Origin: Gaiellales bacterium
GTDB taxonomy: Bacteria; Actinomycetota; Thermoleophilia; Gaiellales; JAICJC01
NCBI GenBank assembly: GCA_036273515.1
Contig: DASUHM010000030.1
Span: 1-32,362 of the forward strand
Direction: 5' to 3'
Length of the DNA: 32,362 nt
The notes under the pieces were generated by a model. It saw nothing but the letters and a program-made list of their open reading frames with translations. It did no database searches and was not told the DNA's origin. Position numbers and translations under genes: made by a program. Below are positions 13,290 to 21,289 of the stretch, in pieces. The stretch's first letter is position 1; each line of letters starts with the position of its first letter.

Positions 13290-15725
13290 ATGGCCCTTCG
13301 CACGTCTTCCATCGCCCCCTCTCAGGCGACGCCGGCAGCCCCCGCAGACTGGCGCGGCCGGGTCGACCTCGCGGTCAGCGTGGCCGCCGCGCGGCTTGCC
13401 GCCGCCGACCTCGACGGCCTCGCCGCGGTCTTCGCGGACGTCGCCACGTGGGAGGACGAGCAGCGCGCCTACCAGGCCCGCTGCCGCCTCGCCGAGCTGG
13501 TCCTGGCATACCGGCCGGACGACGTGGACGCTTGGGTGCGCGCGTTCGTCGCCGGCGCCTCCCACCTGCTCGACGCCCTCGAGCGGCAGCCGCGCGAGCC
13601 CGTCCTCCTGAACCACCTGGGCGTGCTCCTCTACGAGCTGTGCGAGGCCGGGGCCGCCGCCGACCTCTTCCGGGCCGCCGGGCGGCTCGATCCCGATCTG
13701 CCCCACGCCGCCGCGAACCTGGAGCATGCCCGCGACCGCGCCCGCTCCGGCGCCCGCCTGCCCGGCGTCGGCGCGACCCGCACCCGGCCGCTGGCCGAGC
13801 GCGCCCGCCGCCTGGCCGGCCGCGCGAAGCCGGCCAAGAAGCTGACGATCTCGCTGTGCATGATCGTGAAGGACGAGGAGGAGATGCTCCCGGGCTGCCT
13901 CGAGCCGCTCCAGGGCGTCGTCGACGAGATGATCGTCGTCGACACCGGCTCCTCCGACCGCACCGTCGAGATCGCCGAGTCGTTCGGCGCCAAGGTCGTG
14001 AGCTTCCCCTGGAACGGCTCCTTCTCCGACGCCCGCAACGCCTCGATCGAGGCCGCGAGCGGCGACTGGCTGATCTACCTCGACGCCGACGAGCACATGG
14101 AGGCGCAGGACGCCCGCCACCTGCGCAGCCTCCTCGGCCGCACCTGGCGCGAGGGCTTCTACCTCGTCGAGACCAACTACACCGGCGGCTCCGACGCCGG
14201 CTCCGCCGTCACCCACATGGCGCTGCGGGTGTGGCGCAACCGGCCCCAGTACCGGTTCTCCGGCCGCATCCACGAGCAGAAGACGCACACGATGCCGACC
14301 TACCTGCCGGAGCGGTTCGAGACGACCCGGATCCGTGTTCGCCACTACGGCTATCTGAACCAGCGCATCGTCTCCAAGGACAAGTCGCGCCGGAACATCC
14401 AGCTGCTCGAGCAGGAGGCGCAGGAGTCCCGGACGCCGTTCACCGACTACAACCTCGGCTCCGAGTACCTCGTGCTGGCCGACCACGCCGCCGCCCGCAC
14501 GCACCTCGACCGGTCGTGGGAGGGCCTGCGCGAGCAGGGCCTCGAGTCGGTCGGCTACGCGCCGCTGCTCGTCTCCCGCGTCGCCCGCGCCCGCCGCGAG
14601 GTCGGCGACTTCGACGCCGCGATCGCCGCCGTCGAGGAGGGCCTCGCCCGCTTCCCCGACCACACCGATCTCGTCCTCGAGGCCGCCCTGGCCGCCCGCA
14701 GCCGCGGCGACCTGCGCAAGGCCGCCGAGCTCGCCGAGCGGTGCCTCGAGATGGGCGATGCGCCGGCCGAGTACGCCAGCACCACCGGCGCCGGAACCTT
14801 CCTCGCGATGACGCTGCTCGCCGAGGTCCACGCCGCCCGGGGCGACCGCGCCGGCCAGGAGCGGATCCTGCGCCGCAGCCTCGCCGAGCACCCCGACTAC
14901 ATCGCGCCCGTGCTGCCGCTCGTCGAGCTCCTGATCGCGCGCGGGGTCGGTTCCGCCGAGATCGACGCGCTCGTCCCCGCCAAGGTGCCCGCCCGGGTCC
15001 TCGCCGGCAGCGCCTACATCGAGGGTGGCCGCTCGGCGGACGCGGAGCGCTGGTTCCGAAGCGCGCTCGAGGCGCAGCCGTCCAACTCCGCCGCCCGCAT
15101 GGGCCTCTCCGAGTCGCTGCTCGCGCAGCGCCGGTACGCCGAAGCGGCCGCGGTCGCCTCCGCGGAGCCGGCCGACTCCCCGATCGCCGCGCGCGCCGCC
15201 GAGGCCGTCGTCTTCGCCTCCGCCGTCCTGGGCCTCCCCGACGAGATGGACGCCGCCGTCGAGCGGGCCGCCACGAGCCTCGTCGACGCGGACGCCGACC
15301 TCTACCGGGCGTGGGCGACCGCCATCCGCGGCGGCGGGCTGCCCACCGCGCTCGGCACCGCCGCCGGCCCCACCGCCGTGCGGCTGCTGGAGGCGCTCCT
15401 CCGGGTCACCGAGACCGAGGCCTTCACCACCCTGCTCGGCGTGTTCGGGCTGGTGCAGCTCCCCGAGCGGCAGCGGCGCGAGCTCCTGGCCACGATGTAC
15501 CTGCGGCGCGGCTTCCTCGAGTCTGCGGCGGACGAGTGGATTGCGGTCGCGACCACGCAGCCCGATGCGTCGGCCATGCTGGGACTGGCCCAGGTCGCCC
15601 TCGCCCGCGGCTACGACCAGGACGCCGTCGACTTCGCCGCCGAGGCGGTGCGGCTCGAGCCCCAGTTCGAGGGCGCCCGGGTTGCATACAACGCTATCGT
15701 GCAGAAACTTTCGCAAGTTGCCTAA
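13290..15725 (+). CDS. TPR-containing family 2 glycosyltransferase, candidate flagellin glycosyltransferase
   Basis: The protein has 811 residues and three parts. Residues 1-185 are helical with a TPR-like stretch (LNHLGVLLYELCEAGAAADL). Residues from about 186 form a GT2 (GT-A fold) domain: ISLCMIVKDEEEMLPGCLE, VDEMIVVDTGSSDRTVEIA, and the DxD-type metal/nucleotide-sugar site Asp265-Ala-Asp267 in IYLDADEH. The rest, to the C-terminus, is a long array of degenerate TPR-like helical repeats. SunS-like and flagellin-modifying enzymes share the GT2-TPR plan. It stands directly ahead of flaG-fliD-fliS and has a sigma-28-like promoter, so flagellin or cap glycosylation is a reasonable inference. 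Donor and target are unknown. Its TAA stop overlaps the TAAA box of the next promoter. Confidence 0.85.
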   Translation: MALRTSSIAPSQATPAAPADWRGRVDLAVSVAAARLAAADLDGLAAVFADVATWEDEQRAYQARCRLAELVLAYRPDDVDAWVRAFVAGASHLLDALERQPREPVLLNHLGVLLYELCEAGAAADLFRAAGRLDPDLPHAAANLEHARDRARSGARLPGVGATRTRPLAERARRLAGRAKPAKKLTISLCMIVKDEEEMLPGCLEPLQGVVDEMIVVDTGSSDRTVEIAESFGAKVVSFPWNGSFSDARNASIEAASGDWLIYLDADEHMEAQDARHLRSLLGRTWREGFYLVETNYTGGSDAGSAVTHMALRVWRNRPQYRFSGRIHEQKTHTMPTYLPERFETTRIRVRHYGYLNQRIVSKDKSRRNIQLLEQEAQESRTPFTDYNLGSEYLVLADHAAARTHLDRSWEGLREQGLESVGYAPLLVSRVARARREVGDFDAAIAAVEEGLARFPDHTDLVLEAALAARSRGDLRKAAELAERCLEMGDAPAEYASTTGAGTFLAMTLLAEVHAARGDRAGQERILRRSLAEHPDYIAPVLPLVELLIARGVGSAEIDALVPAKVPARVLAGSAYIEGGRSADAERWFRSALEAQPSNSAARMGLSESLLAQRRYAEAAAVASAEPADSPIAARAAEAVVFASAVLGLPDEMDAAVERAATSLVDADADLYRAWATAIRGGGLPTALGTAAGPTAVRLLEALLRVTETEAFTTLLGVFGLVQLPERQRRELLATMYLRRGFLESAADEWIAVATTQPDASAMLGLAQVALARGYDQDAVDFAAEAVRLEPQFEGARVAYNAIVQKLSQVA

Positions 15726-15749
15726 ACTCTATTCCAATCTTGCCGATCA
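15723..15749 (+). promoter_or_regulatory. Sigma-28 type promoter for flaG-fliD
   Basis: TAAA (15723-15726), exactly 15 nt, then GCCGATCA (15742-15749): a near-perfect FliA/WhiG promoter with one mismatch in the −10 element. The local sequence is much less GC-rich than its surroundings. It gives a leader of about 40 nt before the flaG ATG. Confidence 0.72.
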
Positions 15750-15796
15750 CGCGGTCAGCGACGCGATCCATGGATGGATCGAGAGAGACCTTCGTG

Positions 15797-16114
15797 ATGG
15801 AACACGGACCCAATCCGATCGGCAGAGTGATCCCCATGCGACCGAGCACGGGGGCCACGTCACGCTTCTTTCGCTCCGGGCCGGCGCCGGGCTCGCCGCC
15901 GCCCGAGGTGCAGGCCGATCTGGCCACGGCGCAGCAGGTCATCGCCGAGCTGGCCGCACGCCAGGTGAACCTGCACTTCGACGTCGATCACGACACGGGG
16001 CAGGTGCGCGTCGAGATGATCGACGGGAACGGGCAGGTCATCAGGGAGATCCCCGCGCGGCGCGTGCTGGACACGCTCTCCGGCGGCGGACTGCTCGTGG
16101 ACGAGCAGGCGTGA
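15797..16114 (+). CDS. flaG: FlaG family flagellar protein
   Basis: A small protein of 105 residues. The C-terminal half has the FlaG pattern: LHFDVDHDTGQVRVEMIDG, then GQVIREIPARRVLDTLSG, matching the family's l-x-F-x-x-d...g-x-x-v-x-v-x-D...T-g-e-v-I-R-q-I-P-x-e-x-l. The N-terminal 40 residues are Pro/Gly/Ser-rich and probably disordered. The ATG at 15797 has a GAGAGA ribosome site upstream; an in-frame ATG earlier in the leader is possible. FlaG is encoded next to fliD in many bacteria and affects filament length, its exact job being poorly known. It lies 4 bp ahead of fliD, behind the sigma-28-like promoter. Confidence 0.82.
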   Translation: MEHGPNPIGRVIPMRPSTGATSRFFRSGPAPGSPPPEVQADLATAQQVIAELAARQVNLHFDVDHDTGQVRVEMIDGNGQVIREIPARRVLDTLSGGGLLVDEQA

Positions 16115-16118
16115 CCGC

Positions 16119-17561
16119 ATGAGCACTCCCGCCTCCTCCAGCTCCACCACGAAGTCGACCAGCGCGACGCCGTTCTTCAACGTCGGCGGCATCGCGACCG
16201 GGCTCGACACGAACTCGATCATCGACCAGCTGCTCGCGATCGACCGCCAGCCGGAGACCCTCCTGACCCAGCAGAGCACCGTCGAGACGGCCCGCCAGGC
16301 GGCGCTCAAGTCCATCCAGACGTCGATGCAGGCGCTGCAGACCGCCGCCCAGGCGATGCGCGCCCCGTCCGTGTGGGCGAACTCGCAGACCGTGACGTCG
16401 TCGAACCCGACCGCGGTCAGCGCCATCCTGACCGGCGGCGCCGCCGCCGGCGGTTTCTCGATCGGCGTCCAGCGGCTCGCATCCGCCGACCAGGTCACCC
16501 AGCAGACCACGCTCGCCGCCGCGAACGGCGACGACACGCTCCACATCCAGGTGGGGACGGGCGCCGTCGCGAACGTCTCGATCTCCTCCGGCGACACGCT
16601 CGCCACCATCGCCAGCAAGATCAACGCGAACACGAGCTCGCAGGTCTACGCCTCGGTCGTGAACGGCAAGCTTGTGCTCTCCGGCCAGGTCACCGGCGCC
16701 GCGAACACGATCGCGGTCACGAGCGACTCGACGCTCGCCACCGATCTCGGCATGACCCAGTCGCTGGTCGCCAGGGACGCGCAGTACACCATCAACGGGC
16801 AGAGCATGACGAGCGCCTCGAACACCGTCTCGAACGGCCTCGCCGGCGTCTCCTTCACGCTGAACGGCACCACCGCGAGCGACGCCTCCCTCGTGGTGAC
16901 GGCGCCGGCGCCGAACACGAACACGATCACGACCGCGATCCAGGGCTTCGTCACCGCCTACAACTCGACGGTCGACCTGATCTACGGCTACGTGAACGAC
17001 CCCAAGGTCGCGAACCCGACCACCGACGCCCAGCGCGAGGCGGGCATGCTGCAGGGCGACCCGCAGCTGCTCTCGATCCTCTCGAACCTGCGCTCGGCCG
17101 TCACGTCGACGATGAGCGGCGCCGCCAGCGGCATGGGCTACCTGGGGAACATCGGCCTCTCGACCGGCGCCGCCGTCGGCTCGGGCACGATCAGCCAGGA
17201 CTCGCTCGAGGGCAAGCTCAGCCTCGACACGACGAAGCTCCAGTCGATGCTCGCGAGCAACTTCAGCGGCGTCAAGTCGCTGTTCTCGAACCCGACCGGC
17301 AGCTTCAGCTCGGAGGGCCTCTCCCAGCGGATGGACGACCTCATCAACCCGCAGGCGGGCGTCTCCGGCACGCTGGCCGGCCGCATCACGTCCGAGGCGT
17401 CGCTGATCCAGTCCTACTCGCAGCAGATCGCCGACATCGAGCAGCGGGTGACGATGCACGAGGCCAGCCTCCGGGCCCAGTTCACCGCCATGGAGACGGC
17501 CGTCGCGCAGCTCCAGTCGAGCAGCTCGTCGCTCTCGAGCTCCAGCTCGTCGTCCGGCTGA
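16119..17561 (+). CDS. fliD: Flagellar filament cap protein FliD
   Basis: The protein has 480 residues, a normal size for FliD (HAP2), which caps the growing filament and folds flagellin into place outside the cell. The N-terminal hallmark is GGIATGLDTNSIIDQLLAID at about 23-42, followed by a coiled-coil region (TQQSTVETARQAALKSIQTS). The mid part is Ser/Thr/Ala-rich and the C-terminal domain has the conserved LGNIGLSTG and KLSLDTTKLQSML blocks and a final amphipathic helix (IADIEQRVTMHEASLRAQF). The protein ends in a run of Ser residues (about 466-480), an unusual low-complexity tail that could be modified by the nearby glycosyltransferase (inference). No Cys is present in the sequence, as is common in exported axial proteins. 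Confidence 0.93.
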   Translation: MSTPASSSSTTKSTSATPFFNVGGIATGLDTNSIIDQLLAIDRQPETLLTQQSTVETARQAALKSIQTSMQALQTAAQAMRAPSVWANSQTVTSSNPTAVSAILTGGAAAGGFSIGVQRLASADQVTQQTTLAAANGDDTLHIQVGTGAVANVSISSGDTLATIASKINANTSSQVYASVVNGKLVLSGQVTGAANTIAVTSDSTLATDLGMTQSLVARDAQYTINGQSMTSASNTVSNGLAGVSFTLNGTTASDASLVVTAPAPNTNTITTAIQGFVTAYNSTVDLIYGYVNDPKVANPTTDAQREAGMLQGDPQLLSILSNLRSAVTSTMSGAASGMGYLGNIGLSTGAAVGSGTISQDSLEGKLSLDTTKLQSMLASNFSGVKSLFSNPTGSFSSEGLSQRMDDLINPQAGVSGTLAGRITSEASLIQSYSQQIADIEQRVTMHEASLRAQFTAMETAVAQLQSSSSSLSSSSSSSG

Positions 17562-17578
17562 TCTCGCCGTCTCGGGGC

Positions 17579-17606
17579 TCAAGATCCGGCGCGCTGACGC
17601 CGATTA
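17579..17606 (+). promoter_or_regulatory. Possible sigma-28 type promoter for fliS
   Basis: TCAA (17579-17582), 16 nt, then GCCGATTA (17599-17606), in the 80-bp gap between fliD and fliS. Two mismatches from the FliA/WhiG consensus and a 16-nt spacer make it weaker than the flaG and cheB sites. Confidence 0.4.
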
Positions 17607-17641
17607 CGTGGTCGCCCAGTCCCCCCTGAACGGTGAACCAT

Positions 17642-18037
17642 ATGAACCCGTACGACGCCAAGCGAGCCTACACCGAGTCGAGCATCCTGACGGCCCCGCC
17701 CGAGCGCCTCGTCGTCATGCTCTACGACGGCGCCATCCGCTTCCTGGGCCAGGCCGCCGTCGCGATGCGGGCGGACAACCAGCGCGTCTTCCTCGACCGC
17801 GTCCAGCGCGCCGAGGCGATCATCAAGGAGCTCAACCTGACGCTGAACATGCGCCAGGGCGGGGAGATCGCGGAGCGCCTGCGGGCCATCTACCAGTTCT
17901 GCAACCTGCACCTCACGTCCGCCACGGTCGAGCGCGACCCGCGCAAGATCGACGACGTCATCAAGCTGCTCTCCGAGCTGCGCGAGGCGTGGCAGCAGAT
18001 CGCCGCCAACCCTCCGGCCGCCGTGGCCGCCGCCTAG
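17642..18037 (+). CDS. fliS: Flagellin export chaperone FliS
   Basis: The protein has 131 residues from the ATG at 17642; a GTG at 17633 would add three. It is all helical, with the FliS signature at the N-terminus: NPYDAKRAYTESSILTAPPE, then RLVVMLYDGAIRFL. The FNxYxx-type start and the LVxMLYDGAIRxL block are diagnostic. FliS binds the C-terminal end of flagellin in the cytoplasm, prevents premature polymerisation and delivers it to the export gate. It follows fliD, the common order fliD-fliS. The C-terminal tail is Ala/Pro-rich. No flagellin gene is in the window. Confidence 0.92.
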   Translation: MNPYDAKRAYTESSILTAPPERLVVMLYDGAIRFLGQAAVAMRADNQRVFLDRVQRAEAIIKELNLTLNMRQGGEIAERLRAIYQFCNLHLTSATVERDPRKIDDVIKLLSELREAWQQIAANPPAAVAAA

Positions 18038-18039
18038 CG

Positions 18040-18366
18040 ATGTCCGATCCCGCCGTCGCCCCGTATCTGGCCGTCCTCTCGCTGACCCGCTGCGAGCGCG
18101 ACCTGATCGCCTCCGGCGACTGGGAGGGCGTCGTCACCATCGGCAGCGAGCGCGCGAAGATCGTCGCGACCCTGCCGGCCCGGGCCCCCGAGGCCGCCCG
18201 CGAGGTGGTCGCCGAGGCGCTCGCCCAGATGCAGACGAACCTGGCCACCGCGGTCGCCACCCGCGACCGCACCCGCGCGACGCTCGCGCACCTGTCCGAG
18301 GGCCGCCGCGCGATGCGCGCATACGCCGGCACCGCCCCGGGCGGCCGCATCGACACGCGCCGATAG
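18040..18366 (+). CDS. FliT-like small helical protein after fliS
   Basis: The protein has 108 residues and starts 2 bp after the fliS stop, so it is surely co-transcribed. Predicted helices include YLAVLSLTRCERDLIASGDWEGVV, then a long charged helical region with heptad spacing and a basic C-terminus (GRRAMRAYAG...RIDTRR). The layout, size and position match FliT/FlgN-type chaperones, which in many genomes follow fliS and bind FliD or hook-associated proteins. Sequence identity to classic FliT is not visible, so the call rests mainly on position and on the motif of an early Leu/Arg-rich helix followed by D-W-E/D, frequent in FliT-like proteins. A general flagellar chaperone is most likely. 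Confidence 0.6.
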   Translation: MSDPAVAPYLAVLSLTRCERDLIASGDWEGVVTIGSERAKIVATLPARAPEAAREVVAEALAQMQTNLATAVATRDRTRATLAHLSEGRRAMRAYAGTAPGGRIDTRR

Positions 18367-18378
18367 CCGGGCGCTGAT

Positions 18379-18443
18379 CGGGGTCAGACCCCGAACGGAA
18401 GCGCAACGAATCTGCAACGGCCGGCGTTCGGGGTCTGACCCCG
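18379..18443. repeat. Palindromic intergenic repeat, copy 3 (GGGGTCAGACCCC type)
   Basis: Perfect 19-bp inverted arms (18379-18397 and 18425-18443) enclose 27 nt. Both the arms and the loop segments match copy 1 (2996-3060). Here it lies between two same-direction genes, after the fliT-like gene and before the flgB promoter, where it could end the flaG-fliT transcript. The rest of the 208-bp gap holds the sigma-28-like promoter and a leader with small hairpins. Confidence 0.85.
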
Positions 18444-18470
18444 CTTCCCATCTCGACCACCGGTCGGCCC

Positions 18471-18497
18471 TCAAGTCCGCGACCCGGCCGCCGATGA
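18471..18497 (+). promoter_or_regulatory. Sigma-28 type promoter for the flgB operon
   Basis: TCAA (18471-18474), 15 nt, then GCCGATGA (18490-18497). CCAGAC follows the −10 directly, exactly as at the cheB promoter, giving a shared 14-nt block GCCGATRACCAGAC. The leader to the flgB GTG is about 70 nt. Confidence 0.6.
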
Positions 18498-18574
18498 CCA
18501 GACTGCCCGCAAGGATCGCAGGCAACCGTATGCCCAAGGATGGGTTCTCTCTCGAGGTGAAGGGAACCGTTTAG

Positions 18575-18943
18575 GTGGATCTGTTCGACTCCTCCATCGT
18601 GGGCATCGAGAAGGCGATGCAGGGCTCTCTGCTGCGACAGCAGGTGCTGGCCAACAACATCGCCAACGCCAACACGCCCGGCTATCAGCGCTCCGACGTC
18701 GACTTCCAGTCGGCGCTCGCGCAGGCCTTCTCGTCCGGGACGCCCTCCACCAGCCGGCTGGAGCAGATCACGTTCTCGCCGCAGGTCGCCGCCAACGGCG
18801 CCATGCAGGTCGACGGCAACACGGTCGACATCAACTCCGAGAACGCCGACCTCTCCGAGAACACGCTCGACTACCAGGCGCTCGAGTCCGTCATGGGCAC
18901 GCGCATGTCGATCCTGAAGACCGCCATCGGGAGCACGTCGTAA
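18575..18943 (+). CDS. flgB: Flagellar basal-body rod protein FlgB
   Basis: The protein has 122 residues, slightly short for FlgB (about 130). The rod/hook-family N-terminal motif is plain: QQVLANNIANANTPGYQRSD at about 22-41, with the ANNIANxxTPGYxR hallmark. The C-terminal DYQALESVMGTRMSILKTAI forms the second half of the D0 coiled coil. FlgB makes part of the proximal rod, after export through the basal body. The start is a GTG at 18575; a GGTGAAGGG ribosome site lies about 10 nt upstream. It opens the flgB-flgC-fliE operon, and its TAA overlaps the flgC ATG (TAATG). Confidence 0.93.
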   Translation: MDLFDSSIVGIEKAMQGSLLRQQVLANNIANANTPGYQRSDVDFQSALAQAFSSGTPSTSRLEQITFSPQVAANGAMQVDGNTVDINSENADLSENTLDYQALESVMGTRMSILKTAIGSTS

Positions 18944-19350
18944 TGGGAATGTTCGACTCACTCAACGTCTCGGCGTCGGGGATGACCGCCACGCAGCTGT
19001 GGATGGACGTCATCTCCTCGAACCTCGCGAACGCCGACAGCACCAAGTCCGCCAACGGCCAGCCGTACCGGCGCAAGGAGATCGAGCTCAGCGCCGCCTC
19101 GCCCAGCTTCGGCGAGGTGCTCGGCGGCGTCCAGGTCGACGGCATCGTCGACGACCCGAGCCCGCTGCGGCAGGTCTACGACCCGGGGAACCCCGAGGCC
19201 AACAAGCAGGGCTACGTGACCATGCCGAACGTGAACCCGGTCACCGAGATGGTCGACCTGATCTCGGCCAGCCGCGGCTACGAGTCCAACGTGACCGCCA
19301 TGAACGCGGCCAAGCAGATGTTCTCCAAGACCTTCGACGTCCTCCGCTGA
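18943..19350 (+). CDS. flgC: Flagellar basal-body rod protein FlgC
   Basis: The protein has 135 residues, normal for FlgC. The N-terminal MFDSLNVSASGMTATQLWMD and ISSNLANADSTKSANGQPYRRKE match the rod protein pattern (sNlANanTt...g.pYrr). The C-terminal block GYVTMPNVNPVTEMVDLISA followed by SRGYESNVTAMNAAKQMF is characteristic of FlgC. It is a proximal rod subunit. The start overlaps flgB by one base, and its TGA overlaps the fliE start (TGATG), so the three genes are translationally coupled. Confidence 0.94.
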   Translation: MGMFDSLNVSASGMTATQLWMDVISSNLANADSTKSANGQPYRRKEIELSAASPSFGEVLGGVQVDGIVDDPSPLRQVYDPGNPEANKQGYVTMPNVNPVTEMVDLISASRGYESNVTAMNAAKQMFSKTFDVLR

Positions 19351-19679
19351 TGCAGATCCCGGCCATCTCAAACGGCATTGCCGGCGTCACCGGCACCACG
19401 GGGATCTCGAGCAACCTCGGCGGCGTCGGCTCGGTCTCCGGGTCGGGCTCCGGCTCGGGCGGCGGCTTCGGCTCGATGCTGACGGACGCGATCACGAGCC
19501 TGAACGACTCGCAGAACACGGCCTCCTCCGACTCGGTCGCGCTGGCCACCGGACAGGCCTCGGACGTGACCTCCGTGGTCACCGACGTCGAGAAGGCGAA
19601 CCTCGAGATGCAATTGGCTGTTCAGGTTCGCAACAAGGCTGTCGATGCGTACGAGGAAATCATGCGGATGCAGATCTAG
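19350..19679 (+). CDS. fliE: Flagellar hook-basal body complex protein FliE
   Basis: The protein has 109 residues. The C-terminal half is typical of FliE: MLTDAITSLNDSQNTASSDS, then VVTDVEKANLEMQLAVQVRN and KAVDAYEEIMRMQI, the closing block shared across the family. The N-terminal part is a Gly/Ser-rich linker (GSVSGSGSGSGGGFGS), longer than usual. FliE joins the MS ring to the rod and the export gate. The ATG overlaps the flgC stop by one base. fliF follows after 57 bp, a stretch rich in C on this strand in which I saw no promoter. Confidence 0.92.
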   Translation: MQIPAISNGIAGVTGTTGISSNLGGVGSVSGSGSGSGGGFGSMLTDAITSLNDSQNTASSDSVALATGQASDVTSVVTDVEKANLEMQLAVQVRNKAVDAYEEIMRMQI

Positions 19680-19736
19680 CCCGCCCCGTACCGCCGCGAA
19701 ACCTCCCCCCGCCCCGCCTAACCCCCCGCCTCTTAC

Positions 19737-21275
19737 ATGCCGAATCTCTCCAGCATCAAGGACACGTGGAAGAGCATCGAGCCGCGCGGCCAGCTCACGA
19801 TGGTCGTGTCGTTCCTGCTCATCCTCGTGACCGCGTACTTCCTCTTCAACTACGCGACGAAGCCGAGCTACACGACGCTTCAGACCGGCCTCCAGCCGAC
19901 CCAGACCAACCGGGTCACGCAGGCCCTGGCCGGCGCCGGCGTCGCGTACAAGGTGGGCAACGGCGGCACGACCGTGAGCGTCGTCAGCGGCCAGCTCTCC
20001 GCCGCGCAGGTGGCGCTGGCCTCGGCCGGCGTCGGCCCCGGCTCCCAGCCCGGCCTCGCGAACTTCACGAAGACCAGCCTCGGCACCACGAACGCCCAGC
20101 AGCAGGCGATGTACCAGCTCGGCCTGCAGGGCGACATCGAGCGCCAGATCGAGAGCATCACCGGCGTCACCTCGGCCCAGGTGCAGATCGTCCTTCCGAC
20201 CGACACCCTCTTCGCCGACCAGGCGTCGCAGGCGACCGCCTCGGTGCTCCTGAACACCGACACGACCTTCGACCCGGGCGCCGTGAGCGGCATCGCCCAC
20301 ATGGTCGCCTCCGGCGTCCAGGGGCTCTCGTCCCAGAACGTGACGATCACCGACCAGACCGGCGCGATGCTGTGGCCGGCCGGCGGGAGCGGCGCCGACG
20401 GCATGCCCGGCGCGACCTCGAAGCTGGCCGTCCAGCAGAGCTACGACTCGCAGCTGGCCGCTCGCGTCGACGCGCTGCTCGGCCAGACCCTGGGCGCCGA
20501 CAAGGGCCAGGCGCAGGTGAGCTCCGATCTGAACATGGATCAGGTCACGCAGGACTCGGTCAAGTACGACGGCACCAAGGTGCCGCTGACGAGCGCGACC
20601 ACCAAGGAGAACCTGCAGTCGGCCGGCGGCAGCACCTCCGGCGTCGCCGGCACCTCGGCCAACGTGCCCCCCGTCTACTCGGCGGGGAGCAGCAAGACCG
20701 GCGCGCCGACCGTGTACCTGAACACGACCGGGAACACCAGCTTCGGCGCCGACAAGACCGTCAGCCACACCGTGGTCGCCCCGGGCGCCGTCAACCAGCT
20801 GCACGTCGCGCTCCTGTTCGACTCGTCCGTGCCGCCCAAGGCCCTGCAGGCGCTGCGCGCGACCGTCGCCACGATGGTCGGCCTCGTCCCCAGCCGCGGC
20901 GACACGATCTCGATGGCGAGCGTGCCCTTCCAGAAGCAGAGCGCGACCTCCGGCGCCGCCGGCGGGCCGCTCGGCATGATCGGCGTCTCCAGCCCCTCGG
21001 TGCTCGTCCGCGACGCGCTGATCGGCCTGGCCGCCCTCGTGTTCCTCTTCATGCTGCGCAAGAACCTCAAGCGGCGTGAGGGCGATGCCCGCTTCGCCGA
21101 GCCCACCTGGCTCCGCGAGATCTCGCAGGCCACGCCGATCGCTGCCCTCGAGGTCGCCACCGTTCCGTCCGGCGCCGTCCAGCATCGCGAGCTGATGCAG
21201 AAGGAGGCCGAGCAGATCGTCCAGAGCCAGCCCGAGCACGTCGCCCTCCAGGTGCAGCAGTGGATGAACGAGTAG
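19737..21275 (+). CDS. fliF: Flagellar MS-ring protein FliF
   Basis: The protein has 512 residues, near normal for FliF. It has transmembrane helix 1 at about 22-40 (VVSFLLILVTAYFLFNYA), then the periplasmic ring-building modules including LQTGLQPTQTNRVTQAL and GDIERQIESITGVTSAQVQI, and transmembrane helix 2 at about 427-443 (LIGLAALVFLFML). A Ser/Thr/Gly-rich insertion (around 290-330) corresponds to the beta-collar region. The cytoplasmic end LQVQQWMNE is the FliG-binding tail. It forms the MS ring, the base for rod, switch and export apparatus. fliG follows 14 bp after the stop. Confidence 0.94.
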   Translation: MPNLSSIKDTWKSIEPRGQLTMVVSFLLILVTAYFLFNYATKPSYTTLQTGLQPTQTNRVTQALAGAGVAYKVGNGGTTVSVVSGQLSAAQVALASAGVGPGSQPGLANFTKTSLGTTNAQQQAMYQLGLQGDIERQIESITGVTSAQVQIVLPTDTLFADQASQATASVLLNTDTTFDPGAVSGIAHMVASGVQGLSSQNVTITDQTGAMLWPAGGSGADGMPGATSKLAVQQSYDSQLAARVDALLGQTLGADKGQAQVSSDLNMDQVTQDSVKYDGTKVPLTSATTKENLQSAGGSTSGVAGTSANVPPVYSAGSSKTGAPTVYLNTTGNTSFGADKTVSHTVVAPGAVNQLHVALLFDSSVPPKALQALRATVATMVGLVPSRGDTISMASVPFQKQSATSGAAGGPLGMIGVSSPSVLVRDALIGLAALVFLFMLRKNLKRREGDARFAEPTWLREISQATPIAALEVATVPSGAVQHRELMQKEAEQIVQSQPEHVALQVQQWMNE

Positions 21276-21289
21276 CACCCGGCGCGACC

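Noticed and set aside
11970-15716. A 1248-codon open frame on the minus strand, continuous with the MFS gene and antisense to the glycosyltransferase
   Set aside because: Only 11970-13241 codes for a recognisable protein. The upstream part is Gly/Ala/Arg/Val-rich with no motif, while the plus strand encodes a clear GT2 enzyme. High GC makes such long shadow frames.
18498-18574. The flgB leader with small hairpins (GGCA/TGCC, CCCA/TGGG) as a riboswitch, including a cyclic-di-GMP type
   Set aside because: The stems are only 4 bp and the conserved core sequences of known cyclic-di-GMP riboswitches were not found.
19368-21278. A 636-codon minus-strand frame antisense to fliE and fliF
   Set aside because: No recognisable motif; plus-strand FliE and FliF are unambiguous.
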